From positions 14,953 to 78,952 of the forward strand of contig JBBDNV010000128.1 of NCBI GenBank assembly GCA_040877415.1: a stretch of 64,000 nt of DNA, written 5' to 3'. Position numbers and translations under genes: made by a program. Within the stretch, counting starts at the first letter, position 1. Every line of letters begins with the position of its first letter. The notes under the pieces are model-generated. The model had not been told where the DNA came from, ran no database searches, and was given only the letters and a program-made list of their open reading frames with translations. Positions 36,511-45,517 of the stretch are shown here, piece after piece. The DNA is from JBBDNV01 sp040877415 (GTDB lineage: Bacteria; Planctomycetota; Planctomycetia; Pirellulales; PALSA-1355).

Positions 36511-38183
36511 ATCGCCAGATCGACATCGAAGAACGGTTTGCGCAGCTTGCCCGCGAAGTCGGCTCTCGACCGGAGCTGGCCCAAATCGTGTTGCAACAAG
36601 CGGACGAACTATTTCGAGCGCAGCCGGCGCCGAGATTGCTGGGGCGAGTTCCCGTGGGGTGGCGATGGGCTTCGGCTTGTGCGGCGGCATCGCTGATTGG
36701 GGTTTCCATTTGGCTGTTTTGGACGCCGCGGCCGCTCTCCGCGCAGATTCTCACGGCGCTTGCGCGCGTCGAAACCGTGCACGTGACGGGATCCACGAAC
36801 CGCATCGTTCGCAAATGGCCGCTGGAAGATCCCGCCGGCGCGCGTGCTGATGGCACGGAACTGGTGCCGCTGGAGGCCTGGTATTGGACCGACGGGCACG
36901 GGGTCGCCCGGTCGTATGAGCGACAAGGTCCCGTCACGCTCACCCGCACGGGCGGCGAACAGCGCGAATACCAAAAAGACGTCGATCTGCTCTACGTCCG
37001 CCAAGGCGGATACTCGAAAGACCGCGTGCAACAGATTTCCAGGCTGGCGGAATACTTGGAGGCGCTCGAACGTCCAGGCATGATCAAACGGAATCTGGGA
37101 ACCCGCAAAGAGGGCGATTCGGTCCTTGCAGGACTGGAGCTGCGGCACCGCGGGCGCGTGCAAACCGTCTGGTGGAACGCCGAAACTTTCCTGCCGGTGC
37201 GGATGTCGGAGCTAGGAACCACGGGCGAGGGAAAAACGGTTGAGTCGCATCTCGCCTTTACCTATAACCAGCCGGTTCCCGCGCAGGTCGCCAGCTACCA
37301 GGCTCCCAAGGCCAGGCAGGTGCGATACGGCGGATCGGACAAAGCGTCCTTGGCATGGCGCCAGCACGTCGAGGAAATCGAAAGGCGGCTCGCCGAACAA
37401 CCGCTCGCGGGTCGCGTCGAGGTTTTGCCACGCAAGAACGGCCGATTGTTTTCGATTTCCTGGACGTTGGCCACGCCCGACGGCAAATACGTGGTCACTC
37501 CGCTGTGCGGGCGAGCGGAAGACCTCTCGACGCTGGCGGATTTCATTCGCCTGCGGGTCGCAACCGGCGGTCCCGGGCGTTACCTCGCCTCGTGGCGCGT
37601 GCCCGAAGAGCTGCGCGAGTTGACCCTGCGGCACGACGTCGTGTACGAAGCAACGGTTCCGTGGCAAGAATGGATCCAAGTCGTGCTGGGCCATTTCGGC
37701 CTCGAGTACGTCGACGTCGCGGGGACGCAAACCGTGTGGGTCGCCCGTCACGACGAGCATTCGCACAAGCCAACCGGGCCGGTATCGCCACCGGTCCCCT
37801 ACATTGTCGAAGGGGGAATCGAGAAACGGGGTTATGTCAAGCCCGGCGTGGGGATGCGCCTCGCGCCCGTCACCCTCGAGACGCTGTTTCACGACTTCAA
37901 TGAGCGGCAAGCCATGGATTTTGACGGCGATTCGATCATCATCGAAGACCAGACCGGTTTGCCGCGGCCGCCGGCATTCGACAAAGAGGTTCACGGCACC
38001 TGGGAAGACTACTGGAAGAACGTCGTCGAACCGAAGTACCCGATGGCGACCGACAGCCCCTACTTTCGCGGCCCCGAATCGCTCGACATGGCCAGGAAGT
38101 GGTACCACGACCAGTTCGGTATCGCCTTCACCGAAGAGACGCGGCCGACGACGGTCCACGTGGTGCGGCGCAAGCAGCCGTAA
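36507..38183 (+). CDS. Anti-sigma-like membrane protein with large exported domain
   Basis: A 558-residue protein whose ATG overlaps the sigma-factor stop by four bases. The N-terminal ~50 residues are helical and cytoplasmic. One transmembrane segment lies near residues 51-69 (WASACAAASLIGVSIWLFW). The large exported remainder resembles outer-membrane lipoprotein-sorting-like beta folds (VETVHVTGSTNRI, VWWNAETFLPVRMSE), with an STN-like region near residues 380-410 (GHFGLEYVDVAGTQTVWV). By position it is the anti-sigma factor, but no ZAS Cys/His motif is present. The C-terminal domain could be the signal receptor. Confidence 0.75.
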   Translation: MNRQIDIEERFAQLAREVGSRPELAQIVLQQADELFRAQPAPRLLGRVPVGWRWASACAAASLIGVSIWLFWTPRPLSAQILTALARVETVHVTGSTNRIVRKWPLEDPAGARADGTELVPLEAWYWTDGHGVARSYERQGPVTLTRTGGEQREYQKDVDLLYVRQGGYSKDRVQQISRLAEYLEALERPGMIKRNLGTRKEGDSVLAGLELRHRGRVQTVWWNAETFLPVRMSELGTTGEGKTVESHLAFTYNQPVPAQVASYQAPKARQVRYGGSDKASLAWRQHVEEIERRLAEQPLAGRVEVLPRKNGRLFSISWTLATPDGKYVVTPLCGRAEDLSTLADFIRLRVATGGPGRYLASWRVPEELRELTLRHDVVYEATVPWQEWIQVVLGHFGLEYVDVAGTQTVWVARHDEHSHKPTGPVSPPVPYIVEGGIEKRGYVKPGVGMRLAPVTLETLFHDFNERQAMDFDGDSIIIEDQTGLPRPPAFDKEVHGTWEDYWKNVVEPKYPMATDSPYFRGPESLDMARKWYHDQFGIAFTEETRPTTVHVVRRKQP

Positions 38184-38239
38184 AGCCGCATTGGGCATCC
38201 ATTGCCATCCCGTCGACGCCGCATTCGACGCGTCCGTCC

Positions 38240-39223
38240 TCACGCCGAAAACCAAAGCCGCCTGGCCGTTTCACCGAGAACCTGGCGCTGGGTGGCGGCG
38301 TCGAGGCCCAGCTCGTGCGTGAACACGCGAAGGTGCTCGGCATAGGTCGCCTTCGGGCACCACAGCTCGCAGGGGAAATCGCTTCCCCACACGCACCGCC
38401 CCGGGCCGTAAGCCTTGATGATCTCCCGGCACGACTCGTGCATGTCGCGAAAGGGATACTCCAGGGCGCTGCCGGTCACGACGTACGACAGCTTCGCGTG
38501 CAGGTTCGGAGTCTTGGCCAGGCCGATCATGTCGCCAAGAATCGCGTCGTAACTCTCACCGGCCGCCAGGTTCAGACAGTGGTCGATCACGATGGGCAAT
38601 TTCGGATAGCGGGCGGCGAGCGCTTCGAGCTCGGTCCGCTTGTCGCGATTCACGAGCACGCAGACGACAATCCCCAGCCGCGCGGCCGTCGACCACAGGT
38701 CGCGAACTTTCGGGTCGTCGAGCCGCCCGCTTTCCGCCGGAATGCTGCGCAGCCCGCGGATGTTCGACTCCTTGACGTACCGTTCCAGCACGCCCGGGCT
38801 CTCGGGATCGTCGGGATTAAGCAGGCACACGCCGGCCAGCAGATCGCGATTGTCCCGCGACGCATCGGCCACGAAGCGGTTGTCCCAGCGGTAGAACGTG
38901 AACGTATGAACGGCGGTGGCATGACGCACGCCGTTGGATTGCAACGTCTTTCGCAGGTGCTCGATGGTTCCACTGCCCGCCGGCGGCCGATAAGGCTTTT
39001 CGATGGGCGGATACGTTCGCTCGTCTTCGCTGTAAACGTGCGCGTGGCAATCGATGTAGAGCGGGAGAGCTTCGGCCGGATCGGCCTCGGCCGCCGTCGC
39101 CAAGGCCGGCATTCCCGCGGCCGCCGCGCCCGAGGCGGCCAGGAATTCACGTCGAGACAGATATTGGCCGGACACGGGGCGCGTCTCCGCTGCACGTTTG
39201 TCGGTGTGAAGGGGCAGGTTCAT
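38240..39223 (-). CDS. Metal-dependent amidohydrolase (TIM-barrel, amidohydrolase 2 type)
   Basis: A 327-residue protein with a Tat signal (LSRREFLAASGAAAAG). The barrel carries the metal motif YIDCHAHVYS, VIDHCLNLA and the C-terminal WGSDFP. The family includes lactone hydrolases and decarboxylases acting on sugar acids or aromatic acids. Its ATG overlaps the stop of the enolase-superfamily gene (ATGA), so the two are translationally coupled. With the esterase-like hydrolase upstream this forms a three-gene catabolic cluster. Family and export are clear; the reaction is inferred. Confidence 0.88.
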   Translation of the reverse strand: MNLPLHTDKRAAETRPVSGQYLSRREFLAASGAAAAGMPALATAAEADPAEALPLYIDCHAHVYSEDERTYPPIEKPYRPPAGSGTIEHLRKTLQSNGVRHATAVHTFTFYRWDNRFVADASRDNRDLLAGVCLLNPDDPESPGVLERYVKESNIRGLRSIPAESGRLDDPKVRDLWSTAARLGIVVCVLVNRDKRTELEALAARYPKLPIVIDHCLNLAAGESYDAILGDMIGLAKTPNLHAKLSYVVTGSALEYPFRDMHESCREIIKAYGPGRCVWGSDFPCELWCPKATYAEHLRVFTHELGLDAATQRQVLGETARRLWFSA

Positions 39224-40362
39224 TGATAGGCGATATTTCCGTCGCGGTCCAACATCAGCTCGCGCCGCCATTTCTGGAGCGGTTTGCCCGCGAACGCTTT
39301 TTCGTTCAGCTCGATCCCCAGGCCCGGCGTGTCGGGAACTTCGAGCCAGCCCTCGGAATACTTAAACGGTTTTTGAATCAAGTCGCGCGAGGGGGGCTCG
39401 TCGTCGGGCACGTATTCGAGGATCAGGAAGTTCGGCGTGCTGATGGCGAAGTGGGCCGAAACGGCCGTCGAGATCGGTCCCATCGGGTTGTGAGGCGCGA
39501 CGGTGAGATACTCCGCCTCGGCCATCGCCGCGATTTTCTTGGCCTCGAGCAACCCGCCGCACAAGAGCAGGTCGGGCTGCAGGATGTCGGCGGCATTGGC
39601 GGCGATCAGGTCGCGGAACTGGTATTTCGTGACGAGCATTTCGCCGGTCGCCAGCGGAATATCGATGTTTTGATGCAGCCGCGCAAGCGCGGCGATGTTC
39701 TCCGGCCGCAGCGGCTCTTCGTAGAACAGGGGCCGGAACGGTTTGACGACCTCGGCCAGCTCCTGCGCGCGGATCGGCTCGAAAATCTGGGCGTGCGGGT
39801 CGAGCGCAATGTCGACGTCTTCGCCGACCGCCCTGCGCAGGATTTCCATCCGCGTGCGCGTCTCGCGCAGGACCTGGCCCCACGGCAATTGCTGGTAGTG
39901 GGCAGGCTGCGGAGACACCTTGATGGCGGTGAAGCCCTGCTTCTTGACGACCCGGGCGACTTCGTCCTCGACTTGTTTCCGTGTGTCCCCGCCGCCGGCT
40001 GAGCGGTACACGCGAATTCGATCGCGGCAGCGGCCCCCGCAAAGCTGATACACGGGGACCCCGTAGGCCTTCCCCTTCAGATCCCAAAGCGCGATTTCGA
40101 TGCCGCTGATCGCCGCGTTGACCATCGAGCCGCCGGGAAACCGCGACCCGTTGTACAAGAGCCGCCACAAATGTTCGATGCGCGTCGGGTCCTGGCCCAC
40201 GAGCCAGTCCTTGAAGTAATGGATGATCTGCTCGACGGCCGCGTCGGGCCCGACTCGATACGCCTCGCCGATCCCGTACAGATGTTCGTCCGTCACCACC
40301 TTCACGAAAACATGGTTTCCGCCAAGGTGCACCGGATAGGTGAGAATGTCGATGATTTTCAT
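39220..40362 (-). CDS. Enolase-superfamily dehydratase (mandelate racemase/galactonate dehydratase-like)
   Basis: A 380-residue protein with the capping domain followed by the (beta/alpha)7-beta barrel. Visible features are KQGFTAIKVSPQP (catalytic Lys region), DIALDPHAQ and FYEEPLRPEN and LATGEM (three acidic metal ligands), and APHNPMGPIS with the C-terminal His. The order matches acid-sugar dehydratases such as D-galactonate dehydratase. These remove water from sugar acids to give 2-keto-3-deoxy acids. The coupled amidohydrolase may act on a lactone of the same pathway. The exact sugar acid cannot be told. Confidence 0.88.
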   Translation of the reverse strand: MKIIDILTYPVHLGGNHVFVKVVTDEHLYGIGEAYRVGPDAAVEQIIHYFKDWLVGQDPTRIEHLWRLLYNGSRFPGGSMVNAAISGIEIALWDLKGKAYGVPVYQLCGGRCRDRIRVYRSAGGGDTRKQVEDEVARVVKKQGFTAIKVSPQPAHYQQLPWGQVLRETRTRMEILRRAVGEDVDIALDPHAQIFEPIRAQELAEVVKPFRPLFYEEPLRPENIAALARLHQNIDIPLATGEMLVTKYQFRDLIAANAADILQPDLLLCGGLLEAKKIAAMAEAEYLTVAPHNPMGPISTAVSAHFAISTPNFLILEYVPDDEPPSRDLIQKPFKYSEGWLEVPDTPGLGIELNEKAFAGKPLQKWRRELMLDRDGNIAYQ

Positions 40363-40410
40363 GCCGTGTTCCTCCTGGGTTGGGCGTCACGCGGCGACCA
40401 ACCGACTTCG

Positions 40411-41382
40411 TTAGAGGTGCTTTTCGATCCAGCCGACGGCGTGCCCAACGTAGTCGAGGGGCAATCGGTGGCCGGCCTCGAAAAACACCTGGTCGTTCGC
40501 TTTGCCGTCAAAGAGCGACTGGCGCTCCCGTGCGTGCTCGACGGGGCACATTTCGTCGTTGCGCCCCATGATCGCCAGAAACGGCCGATCGCCGATGGCT
40601 CGCACGAAGTTTTGCGGCGCGACCAGGGACCACTTCGACTTTTCGGCCGGGGCCGCGACCGCGACGGCAGCCTTGATCCGCGGTTCGACGCCGGCGAGCA
40701 GAAACGTTTGCGTCCCGCCCATGCTGTATCCGACGAGGCCCATCCGCGCCTTGTCGATCTCGGGCCGCGTTTCGAGATAGTCGATTGCCCGCCGGTAGTC
40801 GCGCGTCGTCTGGATGTAGATATCGGCGAGCGTGAAGTATCCCTTGCGCGGCATGCTGGCCGCGTTTTCAGCGACGTAATGATTCACCGGCGCGAAGTCG
40901 TTTTGCGCGATGCGGTCGCCGTGACACTGGGCGTCGAGAGCCAATACGGCGAATCCGGCCGCCAAGAGGGCCCGGCGCACGTTGCCGCCGCTGATGTAGT
41001 TGCCGTCCTGCCACCAGTTTTCCTTGGATCCCGACCATCCGTGCAGCAAGAGCACGCACGGATACGGGCCCGCGCCGCTGGCGGGAAACTGCAGATACCC
41101 CGGCACGAGAAACCCCTGGGCGCCGCGAAAGACGATCTTCTCGCGCACGAGTCCGTCTTTCTCGACCTTCTCGACGGTGCGAGCCTCGATCGGAATTGTG
41201 GCGTCGTACTCATAGAGCTCGGCGACGGCGCGGCTTGCCTCTTCGCCGAGCCTTTCGACCGCGGGCGCCTTCGCACCCGCGCTGGCGGTCGGCGAACTGG
41301 CCGGTTCATCGGCCCGGGCCGCCGCGACAGCGAAGAGCAAAATCACGGATAGTCCCATGCGCGGGCGACGACGGTCAATCAT
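40411..41382 (-). CDS. Exported alpha/beta hydrolase (dienelactone hydrolase/acetyl-xylan esterase-like)
   Basis: A 323-residue protein with a signal peptide (LSVILLFAVAAARA). The alpha/beta-hydrolase elements are LLLHGWSGSKENWW (oxyanion region), GLVGYSMGGTQTF (nucleophile elbow with Ser), GRNDEMCPVEH (acid) and FEAGHRLP (catalytic His). The start is supported by GGGAGG 6 bases before the ATG. It lies 48 bases before the dehydratase on the same strand and probably begins the operon. A role in releasing acyl groups from polysaccharides or opening lactones is plausible. Confidence 0.85.
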   Translation of the reverse strand: MIDRRRPRMGLSVILLFAVAAARADEPASSPTASAGAKAPAVERLGEEASRAVAELYEYDATIPIEARTVEKVEKDGLVREKIVFRGAQGFLVPGYLQFPASGAGPYPCVLLLHGWSGSKENWWQDGNYISGGNVRRALLAAGFAVLALDAQCHGDRIAQNDFAPVNHYVAENAASMPRKGYFTLADIYIQTTRDYRRAIDYLETRPEIDKARMGLVGYSMGGTQTFLLAGVEPRIKAAVAVAAPAEKSKWSLVAPQNFVRAIGDRPFLAIMGRNDEMCPVEHARERQSLFDGKANDQVFFEAGHRLPLDYVGHAVGWIEKHL

Positions 41383-41511
41383 CGGCAACCTCCCCCAAAG
41401 AAGAATCCGCCTGGCATTATCCTCAGAATCCTCTGGCGGCTGCAAATCCGCGTGACTATAGTCCTGGCTCGTGGAGCACTATGTGGACGGGCGTGGACGG
41501 GCGACAACCGC

Positions 41512-42648
41512 ATGACCGGGGATCGGCTCTATTTCGGCCTGGCGATCGCGCTGGTCGCGTTTTGCGCGGCGAGCCCCTGCCCGGGCGAAGTGGTTGTCGG
41601 AGCGTATTATTATCCCTGGTACGGGCCGTTCGCCGGCGGGCATGATCTGAACCAGAGCGTTCGCGGGCACCTGGTGCCGCCGCAGCCGCCGGCCATCGGT
41701 GCGTACAGCAGCCGCGATCCGAAGACCATTTCCGCGCACATCGACCAGAGTCACTGGGGCAACATTTCCTTCTGGGCCGTCAGTTGGTGGGGGCCGAATT
41801 CGGCCGAAGACGCCACGTTTCGCGACGCGATTCTGGCCCATCCGCGCCACGCGGAGCTCAAATATGCCGTGCATTACGAATCGACCGGACGACTGGGTTC
41901 GATCGACAATCCCGACTTCACCAATCTCGTACCCGATTTCCGGCACCTGGCGAACAACTATTTCGCCAATCCCAGCTACCTGCGCGTCGACGGCCGGCCC
42001 GTGGTTTTCATGTACGTGACGCGGGCCTATTTCAACAGCCAGGCCGCGCGCGACGCGGTGGCCGAGCTGCGCACGCTCATGAAATCCAAGTTCCAATTGA
42101 ATCCGTACCTGGTCGGCGACGATCTGTTCATCGGCGGAGTCGACCGGGGGCGGGCAAAACTCTGGGACGCGATCACCGATTTCGACGTCTACGGCACCGT
42201 GCTCCAACAAAAAGGATCCACGGCGGCCGCTCTCGTCGAATTGGCCAAGGTCTACGATGACGCGCGCGCGGCGATCGCTCCGCTGGGAATCGCGTTTGTG
42301 CCGACAGCTTCGCCCGGATTCAACGACAAAGGCGTGCGCGGCGGTCATCCGGCGGCGCCCCGATACCTGGTCGACGGGCCAAAATCAAGACCGGGCGACT
42401 TGTTCGCGCGCATGCTGACAAACGTGGCAGTGCCGCGCACCGATCCGGCGGCCGGCAATATCCTCATGATCAACTCGTTCAACGAGTGGCACGAAGACAC
42501 GCAAATCGAAGCCTCGGGAATCGCTCCGCCGACCAACGTCGACGACTCGGGCAAGGACCGATTCACGGAGGGGCACTACTACGAGGGCTATGGCGAGAAG
42601 TATCTAAAAATCCTGCGCGCGGCGACGGTGCGCAGCCCGGACAACTGA
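41512..42648 (+). CDS. Exported GH99-like glycosidase
   Basis: A 378-residue protein with a signal peptide (LYFGLAIALVAFCAASPCPG). The barrel begins VVVGAYYYPWYGPF and ends with SFNEWHEDTQIEAS. This matches the GH99 endo-alpha-mannosidase-like family, where the Glu residues of the EWHExTQIE region are catalytic. VSWWGPNS and FMYVTRAYF are further landmarks. It probably cleaves alpha-mannan-type or sulfated glycans. It is divergent from the catabolic cluster upstream, and a convergent hairpin follows. Confidence 0.86.
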   Translation: MTGDRLYFGLAIALVAFCAASPCPGEVVVGAYYYPWYGPFAGGHDLNQSVRGHLVPPQPPAIGAYSSRDPKTISAHIDQSHWGNISFWAVSWWGPNSAEDATFRDAILAHPRHAELKYAVHYESTGRLGSIDNPDFTNLVPDFRHLANNYFANPSYLRVDGRPVVFMYVTRAYFNSQAARDAVAELRTLMKSKFQLNPYLVGDDLFIGGVDRGRAKLWDAITDFDVYGTVLQQKGSTAAALVELAKVYDDARAAIAPLGIAFVPTASPGFNDKGVRGGHPAAPRYLVDGPKSRPGDLFARMLTNVAVPRTDPAAGNILMINSFNEWHEDTQIEASGIAPPTNVDDSGKDRFTEGHYYEGYGEKYLKILRAATVRSPDN

Positions 42649-42680
42649 TGCGCGACAAGCTCGGGTGCAATTCCAGAACA

Positions 42681-42701
42681 TGCTCACGCCGGGCGTGAGC
42701 A
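42681..42701. terminator. Convergent-gene hairpin
   Basis: TGCTCACGCC and GGCGTGAGCA form a perfect stem around almost no loop, exactly between the convergent GH99-like and oxygenase genes. No T-run is present, so termination of either strand is only likely. Confidence 0.5.
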
Positions 42702-42718
42702 CGGCACGCGGTCCCGCG

Positions 42719-43738
42719 CTACAGCACTTCGCGGCGGAGCTGCGGAAACACCTTGGAAACCTTGTTCAACAGGTATTCGCCGTAGGTGGCGCCGATTTCG
42801 TGAACGCTCGCGCGGTCCCACCGCTCGTGGCTGTCGTCCTCGATGGCGTGGCCGGACAGCTCTGCGATCGGCCGCACCTCGGCATCGAAGTTGGGATCGA
42901 AGAAGAACGGGAAGGAAAGACGGTCGCGGCCGGCCGTATTGAGCACGCGATGCGGCGTGGAACGGTAAATGCCCCGCGTCAGGCGATCGAGCATGTCACC
43001 GATATTGCAGATGAACGAACCCTTAACCGGCGGCGCGTCGATCCAGCGCGATCGGCTCTTCACCTGCAACCCGCGCGTGTCGTCCTGCTTGAGGATCGTC
43101 AGCAATCCGTAGTCGGTGTGCTCGCCCACGCCCCAAGCGGGGTCTTTCTCATCAGGTGCGCCGGGCGAAGCGGGGTAGTTGAAAATGCGAAACAACACCA
43201 GCGGGTCGCCCGTGTAACGGTCGGCAAAATACGACTCGGCGAGTCCCAGGCTCAGCGCCAGTCCGGCCATCAGATGGTGGCCCAACTGCGTCAGTGCCGC
43301 CATGTACTGGAGCACGACTTCGCGGAACCCGGGGATCTCGGGAAAAAGGTTTTGGCCGAAAAGCGGCCTGCCGGCCACGACGGCCGGATGATCGAGGGGC
43401 AGTTCCGCGCCGAAGTAGATCCCCTCCTTGCGATCGGGCTTGCCCGAGGTCAGCTCGTCGCCGACGCGAAAATATCCCCGCCAGGCCCGGCCGCCGCGCG
43501 CCATGCCGATGCGCATTTTGTCCGCGGTGCTCAGGGCGAAGAATTGCCGGCTGAGCTCCGCCAGCCGCGCGGGCAATGGCTCGTCGACGCCGTGTCCGAC
43601 AACGTAGAAGAACCCGCATTCCCGGCACGCCCGGCCAAGCTGCCGCGCCACGTCGCCGCGCCCGCTGCTGCCGGCCACGAGCGGGCCGACGTCCACGAGC
43701 GGGATTTCGGCAAATTCAGCCGGGCCTTGGGGGGTCAT
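42719..43738 (-). CDS. Isopenicillin N synthase-like 2OG-Fe(II) oxygenase
   Basis: A 339-residue member of the 2-oxoglutarate/Fe(II) dioxygenase superfamily. The non-haem iron ligands are visible in GEHTDYGLLTIL (HxD) and STPHRVLN (distal His), and the RxS co-substrate motif is RLSFPFFF. The N-terminal IPNS-like part (IPLVDVGPLVAG, CGFFYVVGHGVD) is typical of DIOX_N. It probably hydroxylates or cyclises a small molecule. The ATG at 43738 was preferred over an extended frame. It lies 38 bases after the response regulator on the same strand. Confidence 0.9.
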   Translation of the reverse strand: MTPQGPAEFAEIPLVDVGPLVAGSSGRGDVARQLGRACRECGFFYVVGHGVDEPLPARLAELSRQFFALSTADKMRIGMARGGRAWRGYFRVGDELTSGKPDRKEGIYFGAELPLDHPAVVAGRPLFGQNLFPEIPGFREVVLQYMAALTQLGHHLMAGLALSLGLAESYFADRYTGDPLVLFRIFNYPASPGAPDEKDPAWGVGEHTDYGLLTILKQDDTRGLQVKSRSRWIDAPPVKGSFICNIGDMLDRLTRGIYRSTPHRVLNTAGRDRLSFPFFFDPNFDAEVRPIAELSGHAIEDDSHERWDRASVHEIGATYGEYLLNKVSKVFPQLRREVL

Positions 43739-43776
43739 CGAAATCCTTCGCCGGCGCGCTTCGCCCACGGGACGTT

Positions 43777-44163
43777 TTAGTCGCCCCAATTATAGACGCG
43801 GCGCATGGCGGCTTCGACCGTGCTGGTCAAGTCGCGGCGGCTGACGGGCTTGGACAACACGGAAAACGCCTGGGCCAGCTCGGCCTGGCGCACCAGCGCC
43901 TCGTCCAGTCCGGCGGAGATCAAGATGCACGGCAGGCGCGATTTGAACCGCTTCACCTGCCGCAGCGTTTCCAGACCCGTGAGCTTGGGCATGTGCATGT
44001 CCAACAGCACCAGGTGCACCTCCTGGCTGCGGACGATGTCGAGCGCCTCCTGGCCGTCGCCGGCCAGGATCGTGCGGAAGCGCGACTCGAAAACAGTGCG
44101 CACCGTCTCACGAAAGTCGTGATCATCGTCGGTGATCAACAGCGATGGCAATTCCAAACGCAT
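43777..44163 (-). CDS. Receiver-only response regulator (CheY-like)
   Basis: A 128-residue single REC domain with acidic pocket (ITDDDHDF), phospho-acceptor Asp in LVLLDMHMPKLTG, the Thr/Ser switch (LISAG) and the Lys in LSKPVSR. No output domain follows, so it must act by protein-protein contact or as a phosphate sink. No histidine kinase is adjacent. It may be co-transcribed with the oxygenase downstream, although that link is probably incidental. Confidence 0.92.
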   Translation of the reverse strand: MRLELPSLLITDDDHDFRETVRTVFESRFRTILAGDGQEALDIVRSQEVHLVLLDMHMPKLTGLETLRQVKRFKSRLPCILISAGLDEALVRQAELAQAFSVLSKPVSRRDLTSTVEAAMRRVYNWGD

Positions 44164-44525
44164 GGCGCTATTACCCGTCGCACCAAAGCGGGCACGCAAG
44201 AACTCGAATTTGACGTGCCGCGTGAGCGAATCCCCCTAATGCAAGTTGAGTACCATTTCTCGCCGGGCCAACGTGCCAGACTGTGGCTCCGGACACGGTG
44301 CTCGGCGATAAGGCATTAATCGGTCGGTACTTATATAATAGTTCGGCTGGCTGGAAAAGATAAGTTGCGGAAGATGAGGGAAACAGAGACGCCATAAGCT
44401 CTGCCATTTAGGCAGTTTCCGCCGAATAAGACGGCCGCTGCTTCAGGGGCTCTTTTGGCTGCCCGGACGAACCCGTCGCTTCGCCCGAATCACAAAGTTC
44501 GAGCTGCTTGGATCGCAGGCTGAAC

Positions 44526-44557
44526 GGTGCCACGGGTGGCTCGTTCCGCCCGTGCCG
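44526..44557. repeat. GTGCCACGGGTGG palindrome, copy 1
   Basis: GGTGCCACGGGTGGCTCG and the following CCGCCCGTGCC can form an imperfect hairpin. Related copies lie at 51729 and 52392. Confidence 0.5.
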
Positions 44558-44598
44558 GCGACCTTTTGGACCGGCGCGCGAGAGCGTTTGATCGCGGC

Positions 44599-44626
44599 TT
44601 GTCACCCGCACGAGCGCCCCTATACT
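44599..44626 (+). promoter_or_regulatory. Sigma-70-type promoter for sdhCAB
   Basis: TTGTCA (44599-44604) and TATACT (44621-44626) are spaced by 16 bases. Each box matches consensus at five of six positions. Transcription would start near 44633, about 80 bases before the sdhC start chosen here. Confidence 0.6.
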
Positions 44627-44715
44627 GAATCGAAGTACTGAAGATTTTTCGCTTGCGATGCCGGTCCGCCCCCCTTGCCGGGCTCGAGGCGCTCAAGAGC
44701 CGAAAGACCACCCGC

Positions 44716-45513
44716 GTGGACAGCCCGTCCGTTTCCGCCGCTTCGACCACCGCCCTCCAGCCCTCGTTCCTCGTTCGCCACCAGTTTGTGATCTACCGCC
44801 TGTTCTCTTTAAGCGGGCTGATCCCGGTGGGGGCGTACCTGGTGGTCCACCTGGCGACCAATGCCTCGATCATTAACGGCCCGATGACCTTTCAGGAGCA
44901 GGTCGAGAGGATTCAGGCGCTCGGCGTGGTGCTGCCGTTTGTCGAGTGGACGTTTATCTTTATCCCGATTTTTTTTCACGCCGCCGTCGGTTGGCTGATC
45001 ATCGCGGGCGCTGTCCCCAACGCGATCACCTATCCCTACGCGAGCAATATCCGCTACACCCTGCAGCGGGCCAGCGGGATTATCGCGTTTGCATTCATAT
45101 TGTTTCACCTGGTGCAACTGCACCATTTTTTCGGCGCCCCGTTCAAGGATATCGAGGGCATGAAATTCGGCGCGCAGTTCGATCCCCAACATGCCGCCAG
45201 CAGCGCGGCACTCGCCTTGCAGCCGATGTGGATCAAGGTGATCTACGCGGTCGGCGTGCTGGCGGTCGTATACCACTTTGCCAACGGGCTGTGGACGCAG
45301 GGAATCACCTGGGGATTGTGGACCAGCGCGGCTGCGCAGCGTCGGGCCGGTTGGGTAAGCGTCGTCGTGGGCGTCGCCTTGACGGTCGTGGCCACTAGCG
45401 CGCTCGTGGGCATGTGGACCGTCGACGTCGACAAAGCCGTGCGGATCGAAAACGCCATGCAATCCGAGCGCTCGGCCGTGCTCCAATTGGACGAAGGGCG
45501 TGGAGAACGATAA
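44716..45513 (+). CDS. sdhC: Succinate dehydrogenase cytochrome b558 subunit
   Basis: About 265 residues with five hydrophobic helices, the SdhC/FrdC type of Bacillus-like quinone-reducing complexes. Landmarks are HQFVIYRLFSLSGLIPVGAYLVVHL, the haem-ligand regions FFHAAVGW and FILFHLVQLHH, and VYHFANGLWTQGITWGLW. The GTG at 44716 is an inferred start. A TTG at 44653 is in frame and would lengthen it by 21 residues. It heads sdhCAB, and its 3' end slightly precedes or overlaps sdhA. The complex oxidises succinate and reduces quinone in the cytoplasmic membrane. Confidence 0.9.
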   Translation: MDSPSVSAASTTALQPSFLVRHQFVIYRLFSLSGLIPVGAYLVVHLATNASIINGPMTFQEQVERIQALGVVLPFVEWTFIFIPIFFHAAVGWLIIAGAVPNAITYPYASNIRYTLQRASGIIAFAFILFHLVQLHHFFGAPFKDIEGMKFGAQFDPQHAASSAALALQPMWIKVIYAVGVLAVVYHFANGLWTQGITWGLWTSAAAQRRAGWVSVVVGVALTVVATSALVGMWTVDVDKAVRIENAMQSERSAVLQLDEGRGER

Positions 45514-45517
45514 CCCG

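Larger units (their letters stand above)
44164..44715. other. Divergent intergenic region with palindrome and sdh promoter
   Basis: The 552-base gap lies between the leftward response regulator and sdhC. It holds a GGTGCCACGGGTGG-type palindrome (44526-44557) and the promoter at 44599-44626. No gene is credible here. Confidence 0.45.
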